Positions 46,403 through 59,333 of a DNA stretch of 64,000 nucleotides are shown one piece after another. The DNA lies in contig JBCFYV010000100.1 of assembly GCA_039000515.1 (NCBI GenBank), forward strand, positions 54,125,433-54,189,432, written 5' to 3'. Source of the DNA: Timema cristinae. Lineage: Eukaryota; Arthropoda; Insecta; Phasmatodea; Timematidae. A program made the translations under genes and the position numbers. The notes beneath the pieces were generated by a model. It was not told where the DNA came from. It did no database searches and saw only the letters and a program-made list of their open reading frames with translations. The number at the start of each line of letters is the position of its first letter. Position 1 is the first letter of the stretch.

Positions 46403-47262
46403 ACACATTCCTGGTGAGACTGCAACTAGACTGGAGAGGGTTGTGTCGGGAGGGGGTAGCTGTTACTTCTGAAGGAGGTATTACACATTCCTGGTGAGAC
46501 TGTAACTAGACTGGAGAGGGTTGTGTCGGGAGGGGGTAGCTGTTACTTCTGAAGGAGGTATTACACATTCCTGGTGAGACTGTAACTAGACTGGAGAGGG
46601 TTGTGTTGGGAGGGGGTAGCTATTACTTCTGAAGGAGGTATTACACATTCCTGGTGAGACTGTAACTAGACTGGAGAGGGTTGTGTTGGGAGGGGGTAGC
46701 TATTACTTCTGAAGGAGGTATTACACATTCCTGGTGAAACTGTAACTAGACTGGAGAGGGTTGTGTTGGGAGGGGGTAGCTATTACTTCTGAAGGAGGTA
46801 TTACACATTCCTGGTGAGACTGTAACTAGACTGGAGAGGGTTGTGTCGGGAGGGGTAGCTGTTACTTCTGAAGGAGGTATTACACATTCCTGGTGAGACT
46901 GTAACTAGACTGGAGAGGGTTGTGTTGGGAGGGGGTAGCTGTTACTTCTGAAGGAGGTATTACACATTCCTGGTGAGACTGTAACTAGACTGGAGAGGGT
47001 TGTGTCGGGAGGGGGTAGCTGTTACTTCTGAAGGGGTATTACACATTCCTGGTGAGACTGTAACTAGACTGGAGAGGGTTGTGTCGGGAGGGGGTAGCTG
47101 TTACTTCTGAAGGAGGTATTACACATTCCTGGTGAGACTGTAACTAGACTGGAGAGGGTTGTGTCGGGAGGGGGTAGCTGTTACTTCTGAAGGGGGTATT
47201 ACACATTCCTGGTGAGACTGTAACTAGACTGGAGAGGGTTGTGTCGGGAGGGGTAGCTGTTA
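46403..47262 (+). repeat. 80-bp minisatellite in intron 12, about 10.8 units
   Basis: The unit TTACACATTCCTGGTGAGAC ... GTGTCGGGAGGGGGTAGCTG TTACTTCTGAAGGAGGTA is very uniform; variation is mainly TCGGG/TTGGG and the G-run length. The uniformity suggests recent expansion or homogenisation. Confidence 0.9.
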
Positions 47263-47454
47263 CCTCTCAAGCATATAATTATTTGTGAATCATTGTGATA
47301 TATAGCAGGATGTAATAGTTGTATTGTTAAACGCTTTTGATTGCAACGATAATTTTGAGTTCAATAGGTAATTTTTAGCTTATTTTCATTTTATCAAAGT
47401 CCAAGGCCTGATCAATAGATATTATCATTTTTAAAATCAATTCTTGGAAATTAA

Positions 47455-47610
47455 ATGTTGGGTGAAAGGTAACGGAAGTTAAGCTCAATATTTTTACAGT
47501 TATTATAACATAAATCTTTGTTGCCCCGGATAGGAAAAAAAATAAATAAAAAAAAATTGCTTCAATAGAAACGGCAATTTTAATTTTCTACACATAATAA
47601 TATCTATTAT
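47455..47610. mobile_element. Half copy of the palindromic MITE next to exon 13
   Basis: Only one arm is present: GTAACGGAAGTTAAGCTCAA, TTCAATAGAAACGGCAATTT and TTAATTTTCTACACATAATA. It ends about 60 bases upstream of the exon 13 acceptor. Confidence 0.5.
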
Positions 47611-47668
47611 TAATTTATTATAAATTGACACATTATGAATTTTGGTTTTGTCCCTCACTGGGTTCCAG

Positions 47669-47764
47669 AATAAAGATGCCAGCAAGTCCAGCCAGCATCT
47701 GCTGGCGTCGTTCTCCGGTCGCCAGCCCACTCAGAGCGACCTTCTCAACAAAATCAACCTTGGG
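47669..47764 (+). CDS. Exon 13 of the Ser/Thr/Arg-rich gene
   Basis: This exon encodes 32 codons in phase 0-0, from NKDASKSSQHLLASFSGRQP to LLNKINLG. The acceptor is CTGGGTTCCAG and the donor GGG|GTAGGT. The pattern SQHLLASFSGRQPTQSDLL echoes the ENELLRLLGQSAGRLPQSP segment of exon 12 (Leu pair, then S/G, R, P, QS), so exons 12 and 13 may be diverged duplicates. A half-copy of the palindromic MITE ends shortly upstream. Confidence 0.75.
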
Positions 47765-48040
47765 GTAGGTCGCGTGTTGTCGTTACAGGCAATTTGAACA
47801 ATCTTGAATTAGAAGTTGTTTTTTTATGAGTAGGGGTTCAAAATATTCGTCCACAACTGAGATGATAACACGATCTTCCTAGAGGCTCCTAAGTCTTTAG
47901 AATGGTCGAGATGGATTCATAAAATGCATAATCCAAGTGGGTTTTATTCCGGTAGTAGGGGAACAAATAGGGAGGAAGAAAAAATAATGACAATACAATT
48001 TGTGTTGTAACTCCGCCCCTAATTAAATGACATAATTCTA

Positions 48041-48299
<259 letters not shown>

Positions 48300-48808
48300 C
48301 TATTCACAAAGATCCAATCCACGTTCCCGTAACCGTTAACTTTCGTTCCAAATTAATGATCGACCAAAATATGTGGAATTTTGGACTTATCAAAGTGGAA
48401 AATGTCAACTATTAAACCTTGTATCATCATCATCATCATCAACAACAACAACAACAACTGGTTCCAACCTTTGGCAGGTTCAGTTTAGTAAACTACCTCC
48501 ATCTTCCTCCAAACTTTCAACATTCTTCTCCTCTCTCTTGCACACTTTCTGTTAACTATGTATAGAGTCATAGCAAATAGGTTTGAGTTATAAGTTTTGA
48601 AGTTTTGTCAATACTTAACCTAAGTGCAACATCTGATTGTAAATATCTCAGCTCCCTCGACAGTTCCTTTGAGAGCCCTCTTGACGGATATTAGACATGA
48701 GACCACACCACTCTGCTTCTGTATTACCAACCTAAGCTAGGTACTACCAACAACCAAGGTCGTCCGAAACTTGGTCACCTCAAGCAATGTCTCTCTGTTG
48801 GTCCGTAG

Positions 48809-48894
48809 GAGGTGCTGAACCTGGCCGCCCAGATGAAACCCTCAGGCACCGCCACGCCCCAAGGGGGCTCCGACAAGTGTTCTCCTCCACAAGG
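48809..48894 (+). CDS. Exon 14 of the gene, with a 1-nt phase conflict
   Basis: The exon begins GTCCGTAG|GAGGTGCTG and encodes EVLNLAAQMKPSGTATPQGG, then SDKCSPPQ, ending at GG|GTGAGT in phase 2. The next exon needs phase 0. One extra G in the run CCCCAAGGGGGCTCC (about 48871-48877) would change the ending to GLRQVFSSTR|GTGAGT in phase 0, with a perfect AGG|GTGAGT donor. I infer a missing base in a homopolymer, or a true frameshift. The exon start and first 20 residues are not affected. Confidence 0.65.
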
Positions 48895-48924
48895 GTGAGT
48901 ACAAAAACATCCCTCCTGGTTTTT

Positions 48925-49130
48925 ATTAGCACCGCTGCTTACTACCCCCGCCTATGTACTAATATCGCTGATGTGTTAGGGATGAAGGTTTAATTTAAAA
49001 GAAATGTACCCTCATTTACGTGGAGCTAAAACAGAAAACTGTTTAGGAAAAATCACACCCCTCATTACACCCGACCGGGCAGTCCAGTATATTGCGAGAG
49101 TTACACCGTAGACCATTCGACCACCGATAC
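48925..49130 (-). mobile_element. SINE type C, internally deleted
   Basis: The reverse tail TTAGCACCGCTGCTTACTAC begins about 30 bases after the exon 14 donor. The B-box segment is lost (CACCCGACCGGGCAGTCCAG). The head complement CCATTCGACCACCGAT is present. Confidence 0.6.
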
Positions 49131-49884
49131 CCCTTATAAAGATAAATATTATATTCATAGATACGTTTACCATATTACTATTAACGATTTATTAGAAAAA
49201 TGCGCGAGCTTTTGCCTGCTCAGAAAAATTAAAAAAAAAAAAACCTTTCGAAAACACCAAGATGGGATTTGAACCAAACACATTCTGGCCTAGTCAAGTA
49301 CGGTGAAGCTGAGCTATAGAGCTATAACTCTACCAGTTTTTATCTACTAAAATAGGCGCTCTAAATACCTACATGATCTAATCCTAGACAACAGGAGCCG
49401 GAGGGGAAATACATTTCAGGAATAAAATTGTTCAACTCTTATAAATCAAGCACAAGGGGCAAGGGTAACTCAGAGAAGCTATACTGATATTCGCCTGGAA
49501 GGTGAATGGAAAAGGCTAGATTTGAAACCAACCTCGGCTGCGTCAGTCGGAAATGAACACTGACACGTAAGGGTCAGGTTCTAACATACCACAAACTTTA
49601 AAAAATAAAATATTTACGCAAGGTTTGATTGTAATGTTTGATAGTTTTATTGACTAATATTTTTGGTTATTAATGTTGCAACACCTTTTATATACCTCCC
49701 AAGCTTAACATAAGTTACAGAGCGTGAAATACACCCATTGCTTGGAATCCAACCGAAAATCCCGCTTAAATAACGCCCGCTTCTTGCAAAAGATGAGTTT
49801 ATTTCGCGAATACGACAAAACATTGACCAAGTTTCGGTTCAAATCATGTGAGACTTTTAGTAATTGTTAAAATCTACATCCGTC

Positions 49885-50150
49885 TAGTCGACCTCATGGT
49901 CTTAGAGTAAAGTGCTCGCCTCAAAACCCGATAATCGTGTGTTCAAGCCCAGAGCGTATTTAGAGATTTATTTTGAGCGATAAATATCGGTAGCACAACC
50001 TCCGTCGTAGTGGAAGTGAAGCCAGTCGGTCCCCCATGTCGATTGTGGCGTGTAAAAGAACCCTGTTAGGTGTGTGAAAATAGATTTCCCGGCAAAATTG
50101 GTAAGCTCTTCCTTTCTCGCTCAAAAAAAATGCTCGTATGCTGATATAAT
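49885..50150 (+). mobile_element. SINE type G in intron 14
   Basis: The head is AGTCGACCTCATGGTCTTAG and AGTAAAGTGCTCGCCTCAAA. The body is CCATGTCGATTGTGGCGTGT, AAAGAACCCTGTTAGG and TTTCCCGGCAAAATTGGTAA. Confidence 0.65.
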
Positions 50151-50854
50151 CGGTCAGTCAAGCCTGATGTCACCAAGTTATTTTTATAGCTCAACATTTA
50201 ACTTACCTGCAGACTAGCTTGAACTTTAAGGGAGAATTTTTACGAACGTATTTTGTTGTGGAACATATATTTGATTTTAGATCGAGTGGCGTCCATAATT
50301 CGTTCAAATATGTCATATAGTTCAAATAAAATGATAATGCTATGTTTGAAAAAAGATCACGTCACTTAAGAAATAAATACTTTTGAATCAGCACGTCAAA
50401 TCTCCTAAAGATCATTTTGGTGGACATAGTGTATTTTTCATTGGATTCTTAAAACTATACGTACGTAAGTTCTTAATTGATAAATAAAGGGAATGTGTTG
50501 CTATTTAATGTACTTACACGTATAAACATATTTTTAAATATAAACTATCAAATATTACTGACTAATTAAGTACTATGTGATGATTTACGAAATTTTATGA
50601 ATAATTACAAATGATCATGCAGATATCGTTTCCGTACAACTACCCCATTTACTCTCTCTACACTTTTATCTAATACAAATTTCCGACAATTGGCAACAAT
50701 AATGGATTTTAGTAAATTCTCTGATAATTTTATTTTCACCAATAATAATTAATCTACGCTTGGATCGAGCTTCTAACTTTAACAGAACTAATACAGCATG
50801 TTTTGTTTGAGAGATGGTGTCAATCTACTAACTCTTGCACGCACTAACTTCTAG

Positions 50855-50929
50855 CGACCACCAGCGCATTCTACCAAGGACTCATCAACTACCAAAGGGA
50901 GACTTCAGGCGGCTACGACGGCTGGATCG
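50855..50929 (+). CDS. Exon 15 of the Ser/Thr/Arg-rich gene
   Basis: This exon encodes 25 codons, RPPAHSTKDSSTTKGRLQAA plus TTAGS, between AACTTCTAG and TCG|GTAAAT. It is phase 0 at both ends and joins cleanly to GGSSGSAQ of the next exon. Another frame, reading AFYQGLINYQRETSGGYDGW, is also open and would fit exon 14 as sequenced if CACCAG|C at 50864 were the acceptor. It would then hit a stop soon after the start of exon 16, so I prefer the Ser/Thr frame. Confidence 0.55.
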
Positions 50930-51885
50930 GTAAATGATACCACTGTCAAATAAAACATATGTTTATATGCATCTATTTTAATATAGAAAAAATTCTGTGT
51001 TTTACAGAACAACGTATACATTTTAAACATAAGGTTGTAGTAAACTCTCAACATTACAAAACATCTTAACCGCTTGCAGCAACACTAACTATTAACGTAT
51101 AGCCTTCTCACAAAGAATTGTAATATTTGTGGAATTGTGACTAAATCTATTACATATTATCAATTATTTCTTAGAGGCACAATATTTACCTATAACCCAT
51201 TAAAATTGTATTAGCTTCCCTTATCACTCGACTACAAATATATGATCTCAAAATGGTATACATTTTTCTTGTGGGGCATCATTTAACATATGTTTAAAAA
51301 AAAGTATCCTATTTATATATAGACTATGTTATATAACAAAACGCAAATAATATATTTAAAGTGAGAACAAATATGTTGGAGTAATAATTGCCATGTGTTT
51401 TAGAAGTGGAGGGGTAATAAATGTACGTTTCGTGGCTAATTATGTTAGTTACAATTTTTATTTGAATAAGTCTTAAAACAACAATAGTTCGATGAGCGAT
51501 TGGTGCTAAAAAAATTAATATCGGTAAAAAATGAAGTAAGTTTTGATCTGTTAATGTTAAAGTGATGGCAGACTTCAAGAAAATGATATCAGTGCTGCAC
51601 TCTATGATTCAGGAAAATAATATCAGTGCCGCACTATCATATATTAGCTGATCAGTCGTCAAATCATATCAGTGCTGCACTCTATGATTCAGGAAATTAA
51701 ACACTAATCAAGGCCTACTAGAATAGCTGCTTGACAGTATTAAATTTTATTTATGAATATTGAAACCTTGCTTTCACTGAACTGTAGGTAGTCCTTCGGG
51801 CATGTTAGTTTGTGTCAGGCAGTTGGACGCTACAAGTCACATGTCGGTGCAACTGTTGCTAACTGTAACTCTGTGTGTTTGTCAG

Positions 51886-51975
51886 GGTGGGTCTAGCGGG
51901 TCTGCACAAGGTCTGGTGGACGTCGCCATCAACATGACGAGAGCCATGTCCACCCTCATGGGGCAAGTCATACAG
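51886..51975 (+). CDS. Exon 16 of the Ser/Thr/Arg-rich gene
   Basis: This exon encodes 30 codons in phase 0-0, from GGSSGSAQGLVDVAINMTRA to GQVIQ. The acceptor is GTGTTTGTCAG and the donor CAG|GTACGT. The segment GLVDVAINMTRAMSTLMGQV is an amphipathic helix candidate with hydrophobic residues every three or four positions. NMT is a potential N-glycosylation sequon if the protein is extracellular. Confidence 0.8.
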
Positions 51976-52724
51976 GTACGTCCTCCTCGGGTCCTTCTCG
52001 AGATCTCTTCGAGTCCTCGAACCCTTGCGGGGTTTATTTGAGTCCTCCGCGAGTCCCTTATCTGGTCCTCCTTGAGTAATTATTGGGTCCTTATAGGGTT
52101 TTCCTCCAAAGACCATCAGGCTATCTAAAGTAGGATTCTGGCAGGAAGGACTTTCAATATACAAAACTATTTTTTTGCTGTTATTATTGATAACATTTTA
52201 TTATATTATTATTGTTATTTTATAGGTATTCATAATATCTATCAAAAAAGACAAACTGCAGATCACATGGCTTGACGTATGAAAACGTAAAAGTAGATCT
52301 AGTGAATTTTGTAACTGTAAGATACGGTCCTTCTTACCAGAGTATTACTATACCCCCTATTAACAGAACCTTGGATAGTTTTCACTCTGCTCGCATCAGC
52401 AAACACCCAGGATAAGGCATTAGTCTTGTCTTGTCTGATTTTTTCTAGCTAAAATTATTTTTAAAAAAACCCTCCCACAAATAGCTCATACAATATTGTA
52501 AGACCATCTTTCTTTCTACACGTAGGTTTTTCACCCTCTCTATTCCTGTTTCCTTAAACCAGTAATAGGAGTCGGTAATTTACTCCCTGTTCTGATAACT
52601 AATATAATCTCAAACAGGCCTATCGCAAAAATAACGACAGTAAAGATTATTATCTCAAACATTTTAATGGGAGTGTTATATAAAGGATTAACTCACGTAA
52701 ACTATTTTATGTTTGTTCTCACAG

Positions 52725-52805
52725 GGGGCAGCGCAGTCGCTTCAGTCTTTTGTTCGTGAAAGGACAGGAAACCTTGCAAAATACTTCAGCTTTGGTTCCG
52801 GCTGA
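52725..52805 (+). CDS. Exon 17: terminal coding exon with stop
   Basis: This exon has 26 codons plus TGA at 52803. The acceptor is GTTTGTTCTCACAG. The protein ends GAAQSLQSFVRERTGNLAKY then FSFGSG. With exon 16 it forms a mostly hydrophobic/amphipathic C-terminal tail of about 45 residues, clearly different from the low-complexity body and probably the best-conserved end of the protein. No GPI-type or membrane tail is evident. An AATAAA follows about 195 nt downstream. Confidence 0.82.
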   Translation, partial: GAAQSLQSFVRERTGNLAKYFSFGSG

Positions 52806-52998
52806 GCACCACGTCACTTATTCAAGAGATTTGTTTAATTAAAAAAACAAGATATTGGTACAAGCAAGAAGATAGAAATCAGTCTCTCTTAACTTAAAAA
52901 AAAAACTATTTTGACTTTAAGATAACATTATATTTAATGTTCTGTAAATTTATTCACGTTAGCGAAATATTTTCAAGTAAATCATGTTGGTATGAAAA

Positions 52999-53004
52999 AA
53001 TAAA
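52999..53004 (+). terminator. Polyadenylation signal AATAAA
   Basis: This canonical AATAAA lies about 195 nt past the stop codon of the last exon, in AT-rich presumptive 3' UTR. AATAAA is common by chance in DNA this AT-rich, so the placement rests mainly on distance from the stop. Confidence 0.4.
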
Positions 53005-56000
53005 TTATTTGTTAACTATAGATGTAATCTAGTATGAAGACGTATTTTGTGAGTAAAAAAAGCTATAAGATCAAAAATATATAATTATAGTGGGACTGAT
53101 ATCCATTCGATAATATTTGAATTCTTCAAAACTATCTTACAATCGTGTTTGTCACTTCTGATATCGATGGATCGGAATTGGAAAATAATTTCCGGTTCGT
53201 ATTATTTCTCAAGTTTTTGTTCATCAAATCAACCTCATCTCAAAATGTTCTTAAAATATTTTTTTAAAACTATTTTCTCAAAAATGTCATCACATATTCC
53301 TTATTAATATTACTAAAATTAATTAATCAACAAAACAAGTTCAACTTTCACTGATAATTAAATTAATATAAATTATTATTAAATCTAATTTTAAAAAGTT
53401 AATCATTTTATATGGGAATGTTAGATCGAGGTTTTTTTTTTCGTTCAAGACAAGAATGAGACTCAACAATTAAGAACTAGAATTTTAGAACCCCATGCTT
53501 CGGGACAAGAGCTGGAATTCATTATTTCTAAATTTGCTATTATTATTTTAAAACCTTTTGCAATATTTAATTTGTTATATGGATACATAGGCCCTGGTAG
53601 TGGAAATGTAAACAAATATACATGAGGTTTAAAAGTGAATACAAACCAACATATAAAACATGCTCTACTATTGCTTGGTGATCGCAATCAGCAATACAGA
53701 TTCTTGCTGGCTATTAACTTGATGCGTAGTCTATGAGTAATAACTCTATAGAGAGTGCGCAACACTTCGACATGGCGGGCGATTAGTTGAATTCCATTGA
53801 TTTAAGATATCGTATCTGATTTAAGTGAAATATAAAATAAATTGATTAACAAAAATAACTTAAATAAATATCTTTCACATATCAAATAATAATAACTCGC
53901 AAAAATGTGTTTAAGTTACCCAATGTTTTAGATATTCAGGAATGGAATAACAATTCCCAAAATTTTATAATATATCTGTCTCAACAATTGGGTCGGGAAT
54001 GGAAAATATTTTGTCTCAGGGGGACCCCGTACATCCCAACTTTTTAACAATACATTTTCTTATCGGTGTTTTCTGTTAAAAAAAACACTTTTATTTTAAT
54101 AGTAGTTCCATATCATTTTAAATTATTATTTACAAGATTATTGTGATATTGTTATTAAATTTGTCTTTCAATGAATTATGACAGTTTATTTAAATTAGAT
54201 AACTCATTTTTTTTAAAGATTCATATTTTATAGATGAACTTTTGAATTAAACGTTTTTACTTGTTTCTTAAAATTAAGCATTAAAAAAATCTAATGAAGA
54301 ATTTTATGTGTTGTAAGCTTTTGTATAGCTTAAAGGAAATTGGCTGATTTTTTTTAATTGGTCCTACTATAATTTTTAGCTCGGTACATCCTGTCACTAA
54401 GCAAAATAAATTCTGCAAATATAGTCCTTTCAACAAGGAAGATTACAAAAATGCTAAAAGAGTCAAACAGAATGTTTCAATTAAGATAAATAGTACGACC
54501 GTTTGCATGAAGTTATAAAATATACTATAATTATATTGATGGTATGTTCATAATGGGGTCACATATATCGAAAATTTTAATTAACGTTCTACCAAATTAT
54601 CTACACAGATTTTTTTTAAATATTCTCTCTAGAATTATGTATTCAAGATTATGACGTGTAGAATGCAAATCTACAAATGTTTGTTAGAGAAAAAAGATAG
54701 CAAACTTAAACAAGAAGTTACATTACTTCTTTGAGCTGTGTTAAGGACCTACTGAAAATGATAAATATTGCAGCGGTGACGCATACAATCCCAGTAATAA
54801 TATTTAGCTCAGTACTCGGTAAAGACAACATTCTTTAATAGCATACATAATAATTATAAAAAGTTAGGTTATGCCATCTCGTTACAAATATAACCGTATA
54901 GATAAAACGAGTGATCTTAATTTGGTGAAACTTTTATATTTTAATTGATACCACACCTAAATATTAATAACGTTTTTAGTTTTTGAATAAATAAATTAAA
55001 GTTTTCATCTCAGTGACCTGAAAGATTCAAAGACACAAGAGATACATTTTGTGTGAATTAAAATTTCAAATCCAAAAATAACATTGTGATAGGTGTAATT
55101 ATTTATCCTCCGAGTGAAGCAGGGGATGTATACAAAATTGGAAAAATCCCCCAATAGGTTTGAAGAGGGTTAAAAAGCAATCGAAACGTCGACAACTCAA
55201 AATACCTCATGTTATTTAAACAGCGTAATAAGCCCATACAAGTGTAGAGATGCAACTTACACACCGACGATCAATAAAATTCTTATAACAAATAACTCAA
55301 TAAAAGTGAACATATATTAATAATTATATTTTATTGAAAATGTATTTTAAGGCACTTTACATACTATGTTATAATGTAATTTTTTTCTATGCCTGTAGAA
55401 TAACTCTGACCACGTGACAAATCCTGGTTCCCTTAGTGATAGAGCATTGATAGGCAAAGTCAAAGGTCCCGGGTATGATTCCTTTACCGGGGTGTCATTT
55501 TTTAAATTTTACGAATATGAGTCTTAATTCAGCTAAATCCGTAACCCGAAAATCTTTTCTGTCTTCTAAAACTCGCAATTCATTTACCGTTAATTGTATG
55601 GTCGTTAAGTTTTCTTACAAGTAAATGTATCCAGGACACTAGATAAGGTCTGTTCCAGGAATTGCACAGATTATTGCACAATTCAGTCGGGTGAAGACTC
55701 AATTTTTTTTTTTGGGAGTTCAGCGAGACTTAAAAAGGATTGAGTGAATTTTCACTCGGACGGAGTGGAATTTGGCTCTTTCGCTTTTTAATGTTGACTC
55801 TTATTGTAATTTTAATGTAAATAAAATTGTATATGAAAGATAATATCGATTGTGTATTTGTGTGTGAAGAAAAAAAAACGATTTATTTTTTTGGAATGAG
55901 AAATGATATTTCGAGTTTCTAAGAGTTTGTTCAAAAAAAATGCAGTGTTTCCCAAATATGGTGCGTGTACCCCGAAGGGGCAGACACAAAGGTGTTTTAT

Positions 56001-56650
56001 TATTTACAAAATATGTTCTTGGTAAACGGTTTTAATTAAAATTTTGAAAGACCATTTATTTTTACAAGAGACCAGATACTATCTCTTAAAAAAAATAATT
56101 CAAAGGGGTACATTGGTTATACCATAAACCCAAAAGGGGTACACGACTCGCTAAAGCTTGGGAAACATTAATTTAATGAATGCCTTCAATATAATTGTAA
56201 TTAAAAGTTTGAAATAACTCGATATATATTGGAGAGTACATAGGCTATTGTTATTGATTAAATTTAACTGTATACAATACTTTTAAAATTTTATAGAAAT
56301 ACTATTAGGGGCTACTTTTTTGTATGAATAAATACATGTTTTGCATATTATGTTTTGTTCAAGGTGTTTTATTTAATTCCTTTTCTTCTTATTTTATTTT
56401 CTGTCGATTTATAATCCCTCCTAAAATAATTTCCCTTAATTAAAAAAAAACTCAGGAATTTATTTTTAAATAATAATTTTTTGCGGGTTTGGAAGAGTCC
56501 TGATGAGATATAATACGAAAAAAAAAGAATTATTAAATTTTAAGATATTTTTAAACATAAGTACAAACGTGATTCTAACTTCAATCTAATCAGATCATAT
56601 TTAATTACAAAATTGGAATATTTAATATGTAATCTATTTTGCAGATTTTT
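53005..56650. other. AT-rich intergenic stretch, no gene seen
   Basis: There is no open frame with coding character. A tRNA-like B box (AAGGTCCCGGGTATGATTCC, about 55467) marks one old SINE head. Otherwise it is AT-rich. Confidence 0.45.
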
Positions 56651-56654
56651 TTCA

Positions 56655-56897
56655 ACATCATGTCTTACTACCAGTTCGGGCTGTAAGCTTATATGTATAA
56701 ATTACTCAATTTGTTAAGGATGAGAAAGGTTAAATTTAACGGAAGTGTACCCAAATTCGCGTGGGGGTAGAGTGGAAAACCATTTATGGAAAATCACCCT
56801 AAGTATATTCGACCGGGATCGAACCTCGATCTTTCTATCATCTGCAGTCTTAGTCTACAGCGAGAATGACGCCTTAGAACATGCGGCCACCAAAGAG
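56655..56897 (-). mobile_element. SINE type C
   Basis: This reverse copy goes from ACATCATGTCTTACTACCAG through GGGATCGAACCTCGATC to GCGGCCACCAAAG. Confidence 0.65.
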
Positions 56898-57109
56898 TTT
56901 TTTTAATTGACTTACAAAACTACTCTACACTTCCCTCAAAGTTTCACAATATTTATTAAATTTAATGAGGAGTCTCTTTGACATAAATAAAAACTTATTT
57001 TACTTTCTATTTTCATAAATCGTTTTACGGGTGTAGATTGTCTGATTTTGAGCCAAGAGACCAGGGTTGAATCTTAACTTGAGGATTATCGAGGTTAGTA
57101 TTATTTTAC

Positions 57110-59330
57110 CCCCGTGGTCCCTGCTTTATTTAAGGGCTGTTGAATTTCCCGGAAGTGGGGTTAAAGTAAAAGTGAATTAAGGTCCATATTGTAAAAAAAT
57201 AAATTCAAGATTTTTCTTCAGTAGATACATTCAGTTTAATGTTATACACATGTTGAAATCAATAATAATTTGAGTATCACGAAATTTTAACAGAACTTAA
57301 CAATTTTTAAATGAAGGGTAGTTATAAAAATTGCCAAAGTAGACCTACTGACCTTAACTCGAGTTCTCTCTCACTTAAAAATTTATATTTCTGATTCTGT
57401 CTCATTTATTAAAAAAATATCAGCTTTGAAAAAAAATATATATATATATATATTTTAGGTTAAATGGAGATGGTGTCAGTGGGTTTCAACAAGTTAAATG
57501 GAACAAATATTATCGCAACAGTAATCTTTTCTACGTGACTAAAAGTACAAACTTACATAGAATAAGTTGTTCGATACATCGCAGTGGCTCTCTCGTACTT
57601 TATCTAAATTAAACTTATAATTCATAAGATAATGTGAAAGGCTATAATATACATTGTTATAGAAACATAAAGAGGGGGGAGGGGGAATGTGCATTTCACT
57701 AAAGAGCATAATTTATATGGATTAATATGAACTGTTACATATAAACATATTATGTGTTCCGTAAATTTTCTACACCACATTTGCCAAAGTTTTATATATA
57801 CATATATATAATATGCCCATATGTTGGTAAATATTGATTTCATAAAATATTCTTTCATCTAACGTTTATTTTTCGTGTTTGGAACAGTTGTGGAGATATC
57901 AAAATTAGATATTTACACATATGTAAAGTACCCTTCCAGTAATTTTCATGGAAAAATGAAGATAACCATTTTGTTTGTAATGTTAAACCGTGCCGAGATA
58001 TCGATCTTGATAAAAATCTATTTTCCTCTCTCTGCACCCTAAGCAGACTACCATTGACAATATCTAATTACATAAATATCTCGGGAGAACTTTATTAAAG
58101 CTCTATATAAAGTCTGTTTATGATAAGTTTATACCTGGATGACAGTTCAAATATCATATGTTTAAATTTTGGGTTGCCAACACTTGTAAAGGATCATTGT
58201 TTTGTTATAAATGTTAAGTTTTTTAATTACATGTTATATTTTACATTTAAAATAACGTAAACTTAAGTTTTCTCATACTATTTCATTACTTTTAATAATT
58301 TCTTTTCGCCAAGTCCGAAACAAAATTAAAAGTACTTATTCTACGTTTTGGAATGTTATTTATGACGTGTAATATAGCTCATACATTAATAACTTTTAAT
58401 ACAGGCATCATATTTACTTGAAAAAGAGAAAATACTTATCATTTTTTATATATATAATACATTATTTTATGATTATTTTAACGTATTTCGAAATATTTAA
58501 CTAAATAAAATATTTTTATCCACTGCGTGGGTGCATCAATGTAAAAAACTTGTTTCCGTCACGTTCAATCACATGGTTTAAATTCGTCGGTCGCCATTTT
58601 GAATTTAAGTGGTATAGAACGATAAATATACTTTGTGTCCGACCTCAAATAAATATATAAATAATATTGGCCTAAATTACTGTGGTTAACTATCACATTC
58701 ATAAATTACCATCTGTTTTCATTACAGTCACCCAAAGTGACGGATGTCAGGTGTTGGCGTAGGGATACATCAGGGACTATTTCTAGTAACTTTTCGAGCT
58801 GTCATCCAGGTAAGGCCAATCGGTAAATGGTTTCGACCCTAGTCCATAGACAAGGCCCTTGTCTGAGATACAAACAGACGGACAGACAGACGACAACGCG
58901 AAAATCACTTCTTCTGTTTCAGTGGCTCATAAAACGTCCAAGTTCATCAAAATCTCGAATTCGATTTTTTTCTGACGATCACAATACTGTCTTTCTCCAA
59001 GGGGTCTCGAGAAAGTAAAACGTCATTATATTCACAAATTTTAGTTTTTTGTAGATGGCGGACTACTTTAATAAACGCCGTGAAATCCCGGTCAAAGCAA
59101 CCTGCCTTAACTGTCTGTAACGCATATTGCGTTCACACAAAATTTAAGGCGAACGCAGTGCTACCAACATTAAAATAACAACCACTTAGAATTGAGAATT
59201 CAGCCTTCCATATAATATGTGGTTTAAGGGTTTTAGATTCTATTAAAGAGTTATAAAACAGGACTTGGACGAACAAAAAATTATCAAAAAAATTAAACCT
59301 AAAATTTTAAAAATGACTCCACACTAATAA
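57110..59330. other. AT-rich intergenic stretch with degraded repeats
   Basis: It holds a degraded palindromic MITE trace (about 57110-57340) and partial ACAGACAGAC repeats at 57890-58130 and 58790-59030. No exon is supported. Confidence 0.4.
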
Positions 59331-59333
59331 ATC

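Noticed and set aside
50865..50929. Alternative reading AFYQGLINYQRETSGGYDGW for exon 15
   Set aside because: It looks protein-like and fits exon 14 as sequenced, but leads to a stop soon after the next junction (GG|TGGGTCTAG).
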